A DNA stretch of 64,000 bases from Triticum aestivum (taxonomy: Eukaryota; Streptophyta; Magnoliopsida; Poales; Poaceae). The stretch's first letter is position 1. The number at the start of each line of letters is the position of its first letter. Under the pieces are notes generated by a model. It was not told the origin of the DNA. It made no database searches and saw nothing but the letters and a program-made list of their open reading frames with translations. A program made the translations under genes and the position numbers. Of the stretch, positions 10,375-20,242 are shown one piece after another. The stretch spans positions 141,148,979 to 141,212,978 of the forward strand of contig NC_057809.1 of the NCBI RefSeq assembly GCF_018294505.1. The letters run 5' to 3'.

Positions 10375-10845
10375 TGAGGGAGTCCTGGATTAGGGGGTGT
10401 CCAGATAGCCGGACTATACCTTCGGCCAGACTCCTGGACTATGAAGATACAAGATCGAAGACTTCGTCCCGTGTCTGGAAGGGACTTTCCTTGGCGTGGA
10501 AGGCAAGCTTGGCAATACGGATATGTAGATCTCCTACCATTGTAACCGACTCTGTGTAACCCTAGCCCTCTCCGTGTCCATATAAACCGGAGGGTTTTAG
10601 TCCATAGGACGAACAACAATCATACCATAGGCTAGCTTCTAGGGTTTAGCCTCTCTGATCTCGTGGTAGATCTACTCTTGTACTACCCATATCATCAATA
10701 TTAATCAAGCAGGACATAGGGTTTTACCTCCATCAAGAGGGCCCGAACCTGGGTAAAACATCGTGTCCCCTGCCTCCTGTTACCATCTGCCTAGACGCAC
10801 AGTTCGGGACCCCCTACCCGAGATCCGCCGGTTTTGACACCGACA
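10375..10845 (+). repeat. E4 5' LTR
   Basis: It starts TGAGGGAGTCCTGGATTAGG and ends GACACCGACA. TATAAA lies at 10581-10586, followed by CCGGAGGGTTTTAGTCC. The probable primer-binding site TTGGTGCTTTCATTGAGAG begins at 10846. Confidence 0.93.
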
Positions 10846-10892
10846 TTGGTGCTTTCATTGAGAGTTCCTCTGTGTCGTCACTTTTAGGCCCG

Positions 10893-13800
10893 ATGGCTTC
10901 TCCGATCATTAACAGTGATGCGATCCAGGGTGAGACCTTTCTCCCCGGACAGATCTTCGTATTCGGTGGCTTTGCACTGCGGGCCAATTCGCTTGGCCAT
11001 CTGGAGCAGATCGAAAGCTACGCCCCTGGCCGTCAGGTCAGATTTGGAAGTTTAAACTACACGGCGGACCTCCGCGGAGACTTGATCTTCGATGGATTCG
11101 AGCCGCAGCCGAGCGCGCCGCACTGTCACAATGGGCATGATCTAGCTCTGCCGCCAAACAGTGCCCTGGAGGCCGCACCCGCATCAGCTCCGACCCTTAA
11201 TTCGGAGCCAACTGCGCCAATCGAGGATGGGTGGTTGGACACCGCCTCGGGGGCTGCAATCTCTACGGCGATCGAGCCGAATACCAGCCCTATTCTCTGC
11301 GAAGCCCGTGACTCCAAGGAGCCAGACTCATCTCCAGACTTTGAGCCCTCCGCGCCCCTACCAATCGAACCCGATTGGGCGCCGATCATGGAGTTCACCG
11401 CCGCGGACATCTTTCAGCACTCGCCCTTCGGTGATATTCTGAATTCACTAAAGTCTCTTTCTTTAGGAGAGCCCTGGCCGAGCTATGGTCAGCAAGGTTG
11501 GGATGCGGATGATGAAGAAATTCAAAGCCCACCCACCACCCACTTCATAGCCACTGTCGATGATTTAACCGACATGCTCGACTTCGACTCCAAAGACATC
11601 GACGGTACGGACGCCGATGCAGGAGACGATCAAGAACCAGCGCCTATAGGGCACTGGAAAGCCACCTCGTCATATGATATATACATGGTGGACACCCCAA
11701 AAGAAGGCAATGGCGATGGAACAGCGGAGGATGACCCCTCCAAGAAGCAGCCTAAGCGATGGCGTCAGCGGCGCCGCTCTAAATCCCGCCAAAGCAAAAA
11801 CGGCGATTCCGGCACGGGAGATAACAACACCCCGGACAGTGCCGAAGACAACCACCTCCAGCAAGATTTAGCACAGGAGGATGGAGAAGCCAGCCCCCAT
11901 GAGAGAGCGACAGACAAAGAGGTTGAGGACGATAATTATATGCCTCCCTCCGAAGACGAGGCAAGCCTCGACGATGACGAATTTGTCATGCCGGAGGATC
12001 CCATCGAACAAGAGCATTTCAAACACAGGCTTGTGGCCACGGTGAGTAGCCTCAAGAAAAAACAACAACAACTTAGAGCTGATCAAGATTTGCTAGCCGA
12101 CAGATGGACTGAAGTCCTTGCGGCCGAAGAGTATGAACTCGAACGCCCCTCCAAGAGCTACTCAAAGCGCAGGTTGCTACCCCGACTAGAGGAGGAAGCA
12201 CCTAAACCTACATCACCAACGCATGATGTGGCCAATCGGCCACCCTGTGGACGCGACAGAGAAGCCTCTCTGCCCTCCACTCAAGCCGCACCCCGGCGCC
12301 GCGCAAAAAATACCAAGGCATGGGAAAATGCGCCAGACCTGCGAGATATATTGGAGGACAAGGCAAGGCAAACAAGATCGATCAACGGATCTCGTGGGCG
12401 CCCCACGGCACGAGACAGTAATCGTCACTCCGGATACAGTCAATCCGGCCAGGCCGAACACAGTAGACAAAGCTCATTTGAGCTGCGTCGTGATATAGCC
12501 CAATACAGATGCGCCACACACCCACTATGCTTCACAGATGAAGTAATGGATCATCAAATCCTTGAGTGTTTCAAACCCATGAACATCGAATCATATGATG
12601 GCACAACAGATCCCGCGGTATGGATCGAGGACTATCTACTTCATATCCACATGGCCCGCGGTGATGACTTACACGCCATCAAATACCTCCCACTCAAGCT
12701 TAAAGGACCAGCTCGGCATTGGCTTAACAGCTTGCCAGCAGAATCAATTGGTTGTTGGGAGGACCTAGAAACCGCATTCCTCGACAATTTCCAGGGCATT
12801 TATGTGCGACCACCAGACGCCGATGACCTTAGCCACATAATTCACCAGGCAGAGGAATCGGCCAGACAATTCTGGACACGGTTCCTAACCAAGAAAAATC
12901 AAATCGTCGACTGTCCGGACGCAGAGGCCCTAGCAGCCTTCAAGCATAACATCCATGACGAGTGGCTTGCACAGCACCTAGGACAAGAAAAGCCGAAATC
13001 TATGGTAGCCCTCACGACACTTATGACCCGGGAGAAGACAGCTGGCTAGCTCGCAGCAATAACATGACCAAGAGCCCTAGCAATTGGGATACCAAGGACA
13101 ACAGTGGCAGGTCGCGTCGCAACAAGCAAAAGCGCCGCATTAACGGTGACAATGCTGAGGATACGGCAGTTAATGCCGGATTCAGAGGCTCTAAACCCGG
13201 TCAGCGGAAAAAGCCATTCAAAATAAATACTCCGAGCCCATCCAGTTTGGACCGAATACTCGACCGCTCATGCCAGATACATGGCACCCCCGAAAAACCA
13301 GCCAATCACACCAACAGGGATTGTTGGGTGTTCAAGCAGGCGGGCAAGTTAAATGCCGAAAGCGGAGACAAGGGGCTGCATAGCAATGACGAGGAGGAGC
13401 CCCGACCGCCGAACAACAGTGGACAGAAAGGTTTTCCCCCACAAGTGCGGATGGTGAACATGATATATGCAACCCACGTCCCCAAGAGGGAGCGGAAGCG
13501 TGCGCTAAGGGACGTATACGCGATGGAGCCAGTCGCCCCAAATTTCATCCCATGGTCTTCCTGCCCGATCACTTTTGATCGAACGGACCACCCCACTAGC
13601 ACCCGTCATGGCGGATTCACCGCATTGGTTCTAGACCCAATTATTGACGGATTTCACCTCACTAGAGTCCTTATGGACGGCGGCAGCAGCCTGAACCTGC
13701 TTTAACAGGATACAGTGCGGAAAATGGGCATCGATCCCTCGAGGATTAAACCCACTAAAACAACCTTTAAAGGCGTCATACCAGGTGTAGAGGCCAACTG

Positions 13801-14176
13801 TACAGGCTCAGTTACACTTGAAGTGGTCTTCGGATCTCCGGATAATTTCTGAAGCGAGGAGTTAATCTTCGACATAGTCCCGTTCCGCAGTGGCTATCAT
13901 GCACTGCTCGGGCGAACCGCATTTGCCAAGTTCAATGCGGTGCCGCACTACGCATACCTCAAGCTCAAGATGCCAGGCCCTCGAGGAGTCATCACGGTCA
14001 ATGGAAACACCGAACGCTCTCTCCGAACGGAGGAGCATACGGCGGCTATCGCAGCGGAAGTACAAAGCAGCCTCTCAAGGCAATTCTCCAGTCCGGCCAT
14101 TAAACGTCTGGACACCGTCAAGTGCGCCCGGAGTAACCTACAACAAGACCGCCGGGCATGTTCCGAGCAAGCGTAG
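10893..14176 (+). pseudogene. E4 gag-protease
   Basis: I chose the ATG at 10893 (MASPIINSDAIQGE); the frame upstream has no ATG. Gag runs open for about 719 codons to 13049. A long acidic linker contains a basic patch KKQPKRWRQRRRSKSR (about residues 280-300). The retrotransposon-gag core lies at about residues 575-690 (GPARHWLNSLP, AFLDNFQGIY, ALAAFKHNI). Relative to E3, about 10 nt are missing near 13030, so the rest continues in another frame (12962-13705). That part has a knuckle-like C-x2-H-x8-H-x4-C (CQIHG...NHTNRDC) and the protease motif LMDGGSSLNLL near 13670-13700. Stops follow at about 13703 and 13850, then LLGRTAFAKFNAVPHYAYLK. Nothing resembling RT follows. Gag itself may still have been translatable. 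Confidence 0.85.
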
Positions 14177-15371
14177 CAATGCGGCCCCAACCCCAGCCCT
14201 CGCGAACTTGCGAAACCAGTGTTGCGCGTACATAACTACGCTCTGGAAATACCATGGGCAAAAGGGGAGGGGCACCATCACGGCACGCCCGAAACGCGGC
14301 TTAAACCGCACTAGGGGCTGCCGATTTCTTAATTTTCTCTTATTTTCAGGACTCCATTCTTCGGAAGGCTTGTCCGGCAGTACAATTGCCGCACAAACGA
14401 TACAACCAGGGAAGCAGAAAACTACGCCGCACTATGGAACTCTAAGGTGGTCTCTATAACGAGCAGTATACCTGTTTCACATAACATTCCGCAGCTTGCC
14501 CCTGGAAAGGACATGTTAAATAGTCCCATCTTTTGCTTATTGCACTATTTGTATCGTTCTGCTTTGATCGCAGCTTTTTAAATAAACAATGCATAGCTTC
14601 CGTCTATTATTGCATTACTCTTTTTTACGAATATATGTTCATTAATGACATGTTGCACCCGTACACTTTGGTACGGCCAATACGCCAGGGGCTTAAGTAC
14701 CCCACAATACGGTGTGAGAAGTCCGAACACTTTCACAAGTGCGGCACCCCGAACTTATAGCATTATATGCATCGGCTCCGAATCATGTCTTGGGTCAATA
14801 GTTGGGTTTGCCCGGCTCCTATGTTTTGGTACCTTACGTTCCGTTATATCGGCTAAGGTAGCACTAGGAGAACTACTGCGATTGTGCCCCAGTTGAGCTG
14901 GGCTAAGCACCTCAGTAGAGAAAGCTAAAACTGACCGTCATGATGAGGCGAGAGCTGGTCGCTGTTCGAGAGGTTTTCGAGTCCCTAAAGACTTATGCCG
15001 CTTAGAGCGAGGAGTCGGCTTTGTCCGGCCTAGGCGTGGATAGCGCCCCGAACTCGGTCTTCCGAACACTAGGGGCTTCGCCGAAATTTAAAATTATAGA
15101 ATTCTATGGCTAAGTGAGAGTGTTCAAGCATTATAGTCCGATTGCCTTGTTCGTTGTGTTGAGCGCCTCCCTCGAAGGACCCAAGAATGGGAAAAAGAGC
15201 GCTCATGTTTATCCCGAACACCCCAGCACTCGTGCCATGGGGGCAGAAGCCGACGACTCGCCATCTCTCAAATTTGATAAACGGCCGCACAGAAGGTAAT
15301 ATTTTAAATTCAAAAAGCATTGCTTAGCGCACATGAACAAGTTTTCAGCGCACAGGACAAAACGAGCGAGT
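14177..15371. other. E4 linker between converging gag-protease and antisense gene
   Basis: About 1.2 kb without a supported ORF. It is shared with E3 (25741-26917): blocks such as ACCTTACGTTCCG, GGAGAACTACTGC, GCACCTCAGTAGAGAAAGC and TAGTCCGATTGCCTTGTTCG occur in both in the same order. A pyrimidine-rich run ending in CAG near 14346 could be a plus-strand splice acceptor, with a counterpart near 25979 in E3. Both genes end into this region, so it may hold their polyadenylation signals, but I could not define any. Confidence 0.6.
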
Positions 15372-18300
15372 TTACTGAAAAATTACATCCATGGAACATT
15401 CATCCGCCACAAGGCGGGCACCCTTCAGAACGCCCTCATAATACATCTCGGGCTTGCGATGCTCCTTGCCCGGCGGTGGCCCGTCCTTCACAAGCTTCTC
15501 AGCATCCAGCTTGCCCCAGTGCACCTTCGCACGGGCAAGCGCCCTACGGGCACCCTCGATGCATACGGAGCGCTTGATGACTTCGAGCCTTGGACAGGCC
15601 TCCACCAGCCGCCTCACCAGCCCGAAGTAGCTCCCAGGCATGGCCTCTCCAGGCCACAGCCGGACTATGAGGCCCTTCATGGCCTGTTCGGCCACCTTAT
15701 GGAGCTCGACCAGCTGTTTCAGCTGGTCGCTTAAGGGCACCGGGTGTTCGGCCTCAGCATACTGAGACCAGAACACCTTCTCCGTCGAGCTTCCCTCCTC
15801 GGCTCGGTAGAAGGCGGCGGCATCCGACACGCTACGGGGCAAGTCTGCGAATGCTCCTGGAGAGCTCCGGATTCGGGTAAGTAACAAGTAATTCACTTTT
15901 ACGTGCTTGCTTTGCATAAAGAATGCCTTACCCGCCGCTATCTTTTTTATTGCCTCAACCTCCTGGAGGGCCTTCTGGGCTTCGGCCTTGGCAGACTTGG
16001 CATCTTCAATGGCCGCCGCGAGCTCAGACTCTCGCGTCTTCGAGTCAAGCTCCAAACTCTCATGTTTTTTCATGAGAGCCTGGAGCTCTTGCCGCACCTC
16101 GCCAACCTGCGTCTCATGCTTCTCCCGCTCGGTGCGCTCCGTGGCCGCCCTCTTCTCGGCCTCGGACAGCGCTTGCTTAAGGGTCGCCACCTCAGTTGTG
16201 GCCCCTACAATAGCCGCGTTAATCCTGTCACTTTTTGCAATTGCACCTTTCACATATTTCAATAAGGTATTTCTTACCTTCCGTCTCCTCGAGTTGCCTC
16301 TTGGCATGGCCGAGCTCGTTCTCGGACCGCTCGAGGTTCCGCTTCAGTGTGCCCACCTCCGCAGTCAGTGCGGCGGATGCTAGCAGCAAAGCCTGCATAC
16401 GCATATTGACTTACTTTTGTTAGACTCCTACGAACGTTATTAGATCCTCTATTCGGCTTTTCTTTCCGAACACCGAACAGAGCATCAGGGGCTACTGTCT
16501 ATGCGGTAATATTTTTACATATTCTTTACTTACCTCGAAGCCTGTTAGAAGGCTGGCACAGGCTTCAGTCAGTCCGCTCTTGGTGGACTGAACCTTCTGG
16601 ATCACCGCACTCATAATAGTGCGGTGCTCCTCATCGATGGAGGCGCCGTTAAGCACCTCCAGCAAATTGTCTGGTGCCTCCGGTTGGACGGAGATCTCCG
16701 GCTCGGTAGGCTTGCTCCTCTTGGAAGGAGGCTGCCTACCGGAGTCCGGAACCGTTGAAGGTTCTGGCGCGGTGTCCGGCTCAAAGCCGGACTTGGAACC
16801 CTTGGGGGTTCTATCCCCTTCACGCCTGGAGTCCGGGAGGTCGCCTTGCGGCGCCTCCAGGACCACTTCCTCCTGGCTTGGAACCTATTGGGATGCTGCC
16901 TCGGCGTCATTCGTAGGATGGGGAGAGGTAGCCGTCGGAAGAGAATTCACATCCGACGAATCCAGGGAACCGCTCGACGACACGTCAAGCCGGTCTTTGG
17001 GTGGACTGCATAAACATGTTCGACGTAAGGAAAAGTTGTGCAATGGGGGAATACTATGAATCACCCTGGTATACGGATACTTACGATCTCGCCAGGGGCT
17101 TGGCCCTGTGAGGCCACTCCTCTTCGCCGTCGTCGGCGTTGGTGGAGTAGTCCGGAGGAGGGGTCTTCCCCTTCTTGGACCCTTCGGCCTCCCCAGTTGG
17201 GGCGGCCTTCCTTTTCTTCCCTCCCCCCGCTGGAGGGGGAGAGGTCTCTTCTTCCTCCTCCTCGTCTTCATGGGAGGAGTGCGCCTTGGAGTCGTCGGAT
17301 GATGAATCCGACACCTCCTGGCGCCGGGCACTCTTTCGAGTCCCCGTGGCCTTCTTCTTGGCCTTCTTCTCCGGCACCACATAGGGTGCCGGAACCAGCA
17401 GCTTCGCCAAACGAGCGTCCGCTGGGCCTTCGGGCAAAGGAGCCGGACAGTTGATCTGTCCGGACGTCTCCTGCCAATCCTGTCAAAGGTAAGGGAGCTT
17501 AGATCCCGCATGGAGTCAAACTATGAAAAACTAATACCCTGTAAAAGGTAAAAACAGCTTACCGCACGAGCGTGACGCTGCGTGCTGAATCCGCGATCCT
17601 CGGTAGCGGATGCGGGGGCCTCGGCGCCCTTGAAAAGCACCTTCCAGGCATCTTCGTACGTCGTGTCGAAGAGCCTGCTCAGAGTTCGGTGCCGCGCCGG
17701 GTCGAACTCCCACAGGTTGAAAGCCCGTTGTTGACACGGGAGGATCCGGCGGATGAGCATAACCTGGACTACGTTGACAAGTTTGAGCTTCTTGTCCACC
17801 AGGGTTTGGACGCATGTTTGGAGTCCGGTCAGCTCTCCTTTTTTACCCCACGACAGGCCCGTCTCTTTCCAGGAGGCGAGCCGCGTAGGGGGTCCGGATC
17901 GGAACTCGGGGGCTGCGACCCATTCAGGGTCGCGCGGCTCGGTGATGTAAAACCACCCCGATTGCCACCCCTTTAGGGACTCCACGAAGGAGCCCTCGAG
18001 CCATAGGACGTTGGGCATCTTGCCCACCATGGCGCCTCCGCACTCCGCCTGGGTGCCGCGCACCACCTTCGGCTTGACATTGAAAGTCTTGAGCCATAGG
18101 CCGAAATGGGGGCGGATGCGGAAGAAAGCCTCGCACACGACGATAAACGCCGAGATGTTGAGGACAAAGTTCGGGGCCAGATCGTGGAAATCCAGGCCAT
18201 AGTAGAACATGAGCCCCCGGACAAATGGGTGGAGACGGAAGCCCAGTCCGCGGAGGAAATGGGGGAGGAACACCACCCTCTCATGGGGCCTAGGGGTGGG

Positions 18301-18426
18301 GATGAGCTGCCCCTCTTCGGGAAGCCGGTGCGCAATGTCGTTAGACAAGTATCCGGCCTTCCTCAGTCTTTTGATGTGTCCCTCCATGACGGAGGAGACC
18401 ATCCACTTGCCTCCCGCTCCGGACAT
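15372..18426 (-). pseudogene. E4 antisense five-exon gene: PF04195-like domain, acidic linker, coiled coil, conserved C-terminus
   Basis: The exons I infer on the minus strand are 18426-17563 (864 nt), 17479-17085 (395), 17005-16534 (472), 16392-16278 (115) and 16204-15372 (833). All introns are GT..AG (donors GTAAGC, GTAAGT, GTAAGT, GTAAGA) of 83, 79, 141 and 73 nt, in phases 0, 2, 0 and 1. Exon 1 is PF04195-like: FLRGLGFRLHPFVRGLMFYY, LNISAFIVVCEAFFRI, FGLWLKTF, GWFYI. Exon 2 is Lys then Asp/Glu/Ser-rich (DEEEEEETSPP). Exons 4-5 look like coiled coil (EKRAATERTEREKHE). The end has SYFGLVRRLVEACP and IEGARRALARAKVHW. One TAG (16885-16887, exon 3) breaks the frame. A TATAAG box at 18540-18545 lies about 115 nt upstream of the ATG. 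The gene runs opposite to gag and its function is unknown. Confidence 0.75.
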
Positions 18427-18539
18427 GGCTGGAGAAGGTTGAGGTGGGGTGTGCGGACTTGGGCGCTGGAGCTCGAGTGCGCGGAAATGGATAGGCAAAG
18501 GAGGAAGAAGGCGTGGATGAAAAGGTGGATCCTTATCCC

Positions 18540-18546
18540 CTTATAT
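18540..18546 (-). promoter_or_regulatory. TATA-like box of the E4 antisense gene
   Basis: The minus strand reads ATATAAGGGG, about 115 nt upstream of the inferred ATG at 18426. A TATAAAG occupies the matching place in E3 (31519-31525, about 105 nt upstream of its ATG). Agreement in position, not the motif alone, is the argument. Confidence 0.45.
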
Positions 18547-18978
18547 GGGTGGACGCGACTATGCGTCCCCACCAGCCTGGTAAAACTCGCTTATCTCCCA
18601 AGCACCGTAATCAATGGCGCGGTTGGGTTACCCACGCCCGTATTGATGAGAATCCTGGAATAAGGGGACACGATCTCTGCTTTGACAAGACGTGCCAAGG
18701 AAACCGCCTCGCTAAACGCGCTGAGGTGGAACAGTAAAATGATTCGAATAAAGACTTGGCCGTGGTGTGATGTCACGCTACGGAATACGTCAGCAGATTA
18801 GATTTGTGTAAATATTATTCTCTCTATGGCAATATGTGGAAACTTATTTTGCAGAGCCGGACACTACCTTTGTGTTCAAAATCTTCTATGAAGTACTTGG
18901 AGGAGGAACCCGCCTTGCAATGCCGAAGACAATCTGCGTGCCGGACTCGTCATCATTGAAGCCTGGTTCAGGGGCTAC

Positions 18979-19450
18979 TGAGGGAGTCCTAGATTAGGGG
19001 GTGTCCGGATAGCCGGACTATACCTTCCGCCGGACTCCTGGACTATGAAGATACAAGATTGAAGACTTCGTCCCGTGTCCGGAAGGGACTTTCCTTGGCG
19101 TGGAAGGCAAGCTTGGCGATACGGATATGTAGATCTCCTACCATTGTAACCAATTCTCTGTAACCCTAGCCCTCTCTGGTGTCTATATAAACCAGAGGGT
19201 TTTAGTCCGTAGGATGAACAACAATCATACCATAGGCTAGCTTCTAGGGTTTAGCCTCTCTGATCTCGTGGTAGATCTACTCTTGTACTACCCATATCAT
19301 CAATATTAATCAAGCAGGACGTAGGGTTTTACCTCCATCAAGAGGGCCCGAACCTGGGTAAAACATCGTGTCCCCTGCCTCCCGTTACCATCCGCCTAGA
19401 CGCACAGTTCGGGACCCCCTACCCGAGATCCGCCAGTTTTGACACCGACA
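18979..19450 (+). repeat. E4 3' LTR
   Basis: It starts TGAGGGAGTCCTAGATTAGG directly after the polypurine-like GGTTCAGGGGCTAC and ends GACACCGACA. GACAG follows, duplicating the bases before 10375. Confidence 0.93.
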
Positions 19451-20242
19451 GACAGTGTTTGGGATATCACACCTGCAACTACTCTGGCCCTCAATCCGGA
19501 GAAAATTGCACCATCCGAGGATGGGTGGATAGACCCCACCATGGAGGCCGCACTCTCAGTGGTGATAGAGCCGGATACTGACTTCACCCCTTACAAGAGC
19601 CGTGTTGCCGAACCATTGGATTTGTCCCCGGCCACGGGCTCCGAACCGCCTGCATCCGTGCCCATCGAATCTGATTGGGCACCGATCATGGAGTTTACCT
19701 CCGCGGATATCTTTCAGCACCCGCCTTTCTGTGATGTGCTAAATCCATTAAGGTCCCTCTTTTTGTCAGGAGAACCTTGTCGAAACGGCTAGGATGTGAT
19801 GCGGACGACAAAGAAATTCGCTGCCCACCCACCCCCACTTAGTAGCCTCTGTCGATGATTTAACCGACATGCTCGATTTCGACTCCGAAGACATCAACGG
19901 CATGGACAACGATGCAGGAGAGGAACAGGAACCAACGCCCACAGGGCGCTGGACAGCCACTTCATCACATGACATATACATGGTGGATACACCCAAAGAA
20001 AACAATGACGAAGAATGGCAGGAGACAGCGGAGGATGACCCCTCCAAGAAGCAAGCAAAGTGTCAGCGTAGGCGCCGCCCCAAATCCCGCCTCAGAAAAA
20101 ACAGCGATAGCAACGCAAGAGAAAATAACACCCAGTCGACTCCAGAGGAAACGACGACCACATTGACCCAGCCACAGGGGACGATGAAACTGCAAATGAC
20201 GAACATAGTACGGATCTGATATCCGAACACAGCGACGCCGAG
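19451..20242 (+). pseudogene. E3 gag, middle segment
   Basis: E3 gag resumes after E4 with GACAGTG. It parallels E4 gag in order: IAPSEDGWIDPTMEAALS, then SDWAPIMEFTSADIFQHPPF, then MLDFDSEDINGMDND (19869), YMVDTPKENN and a basic patch KKQAKCQRRRRPKSR. A frame change occurs near 19790-19860. The solo LTR interrupts the gene at 20242, within a duplicated CCGAG. Confidence 0.8.

Larger units (their letters stand above)
10375..19450 (+). mobile_element. E4: complete non-autonomous Fatima-like gypsy element (9.08 kb)
   Basis: The LTRs are at 10375-10845 and 18979-19450, flanked by a perfect 5-bp duplication GACAG (10370-10374, 19451-19455). By hand count the LTRs differ at about 19 substitutions plus one indel in 471 bp (about 4%), roughly 1.5 million years at a commonly used grass LTR rate of 1.3e-8. 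The interior holds gag-protease (10893 to about 14176, plus), a linker, and a five-exon gene (18426 to 15372, minus). No RT, RNase H or integrase is seen. It sits inside the gag of its own relative E3. Confidence 0.92.

Noticed and set aside
15903..17062. Plus-strand frames of 120-158 codons opposite the E4 antisense gene
   Set aside because: They run opposite the spliced gene in GC-biased codons, have no homologue at the E3 locus in the same frame and no domain.
18426..19450. Antisense gene as a host gene captured once by E4
   Set aside because: Copies with the same exon plan occur in E3, and a distant form in E1, at the same place relative to the 3' LTR, so it belongs to the element lineage.
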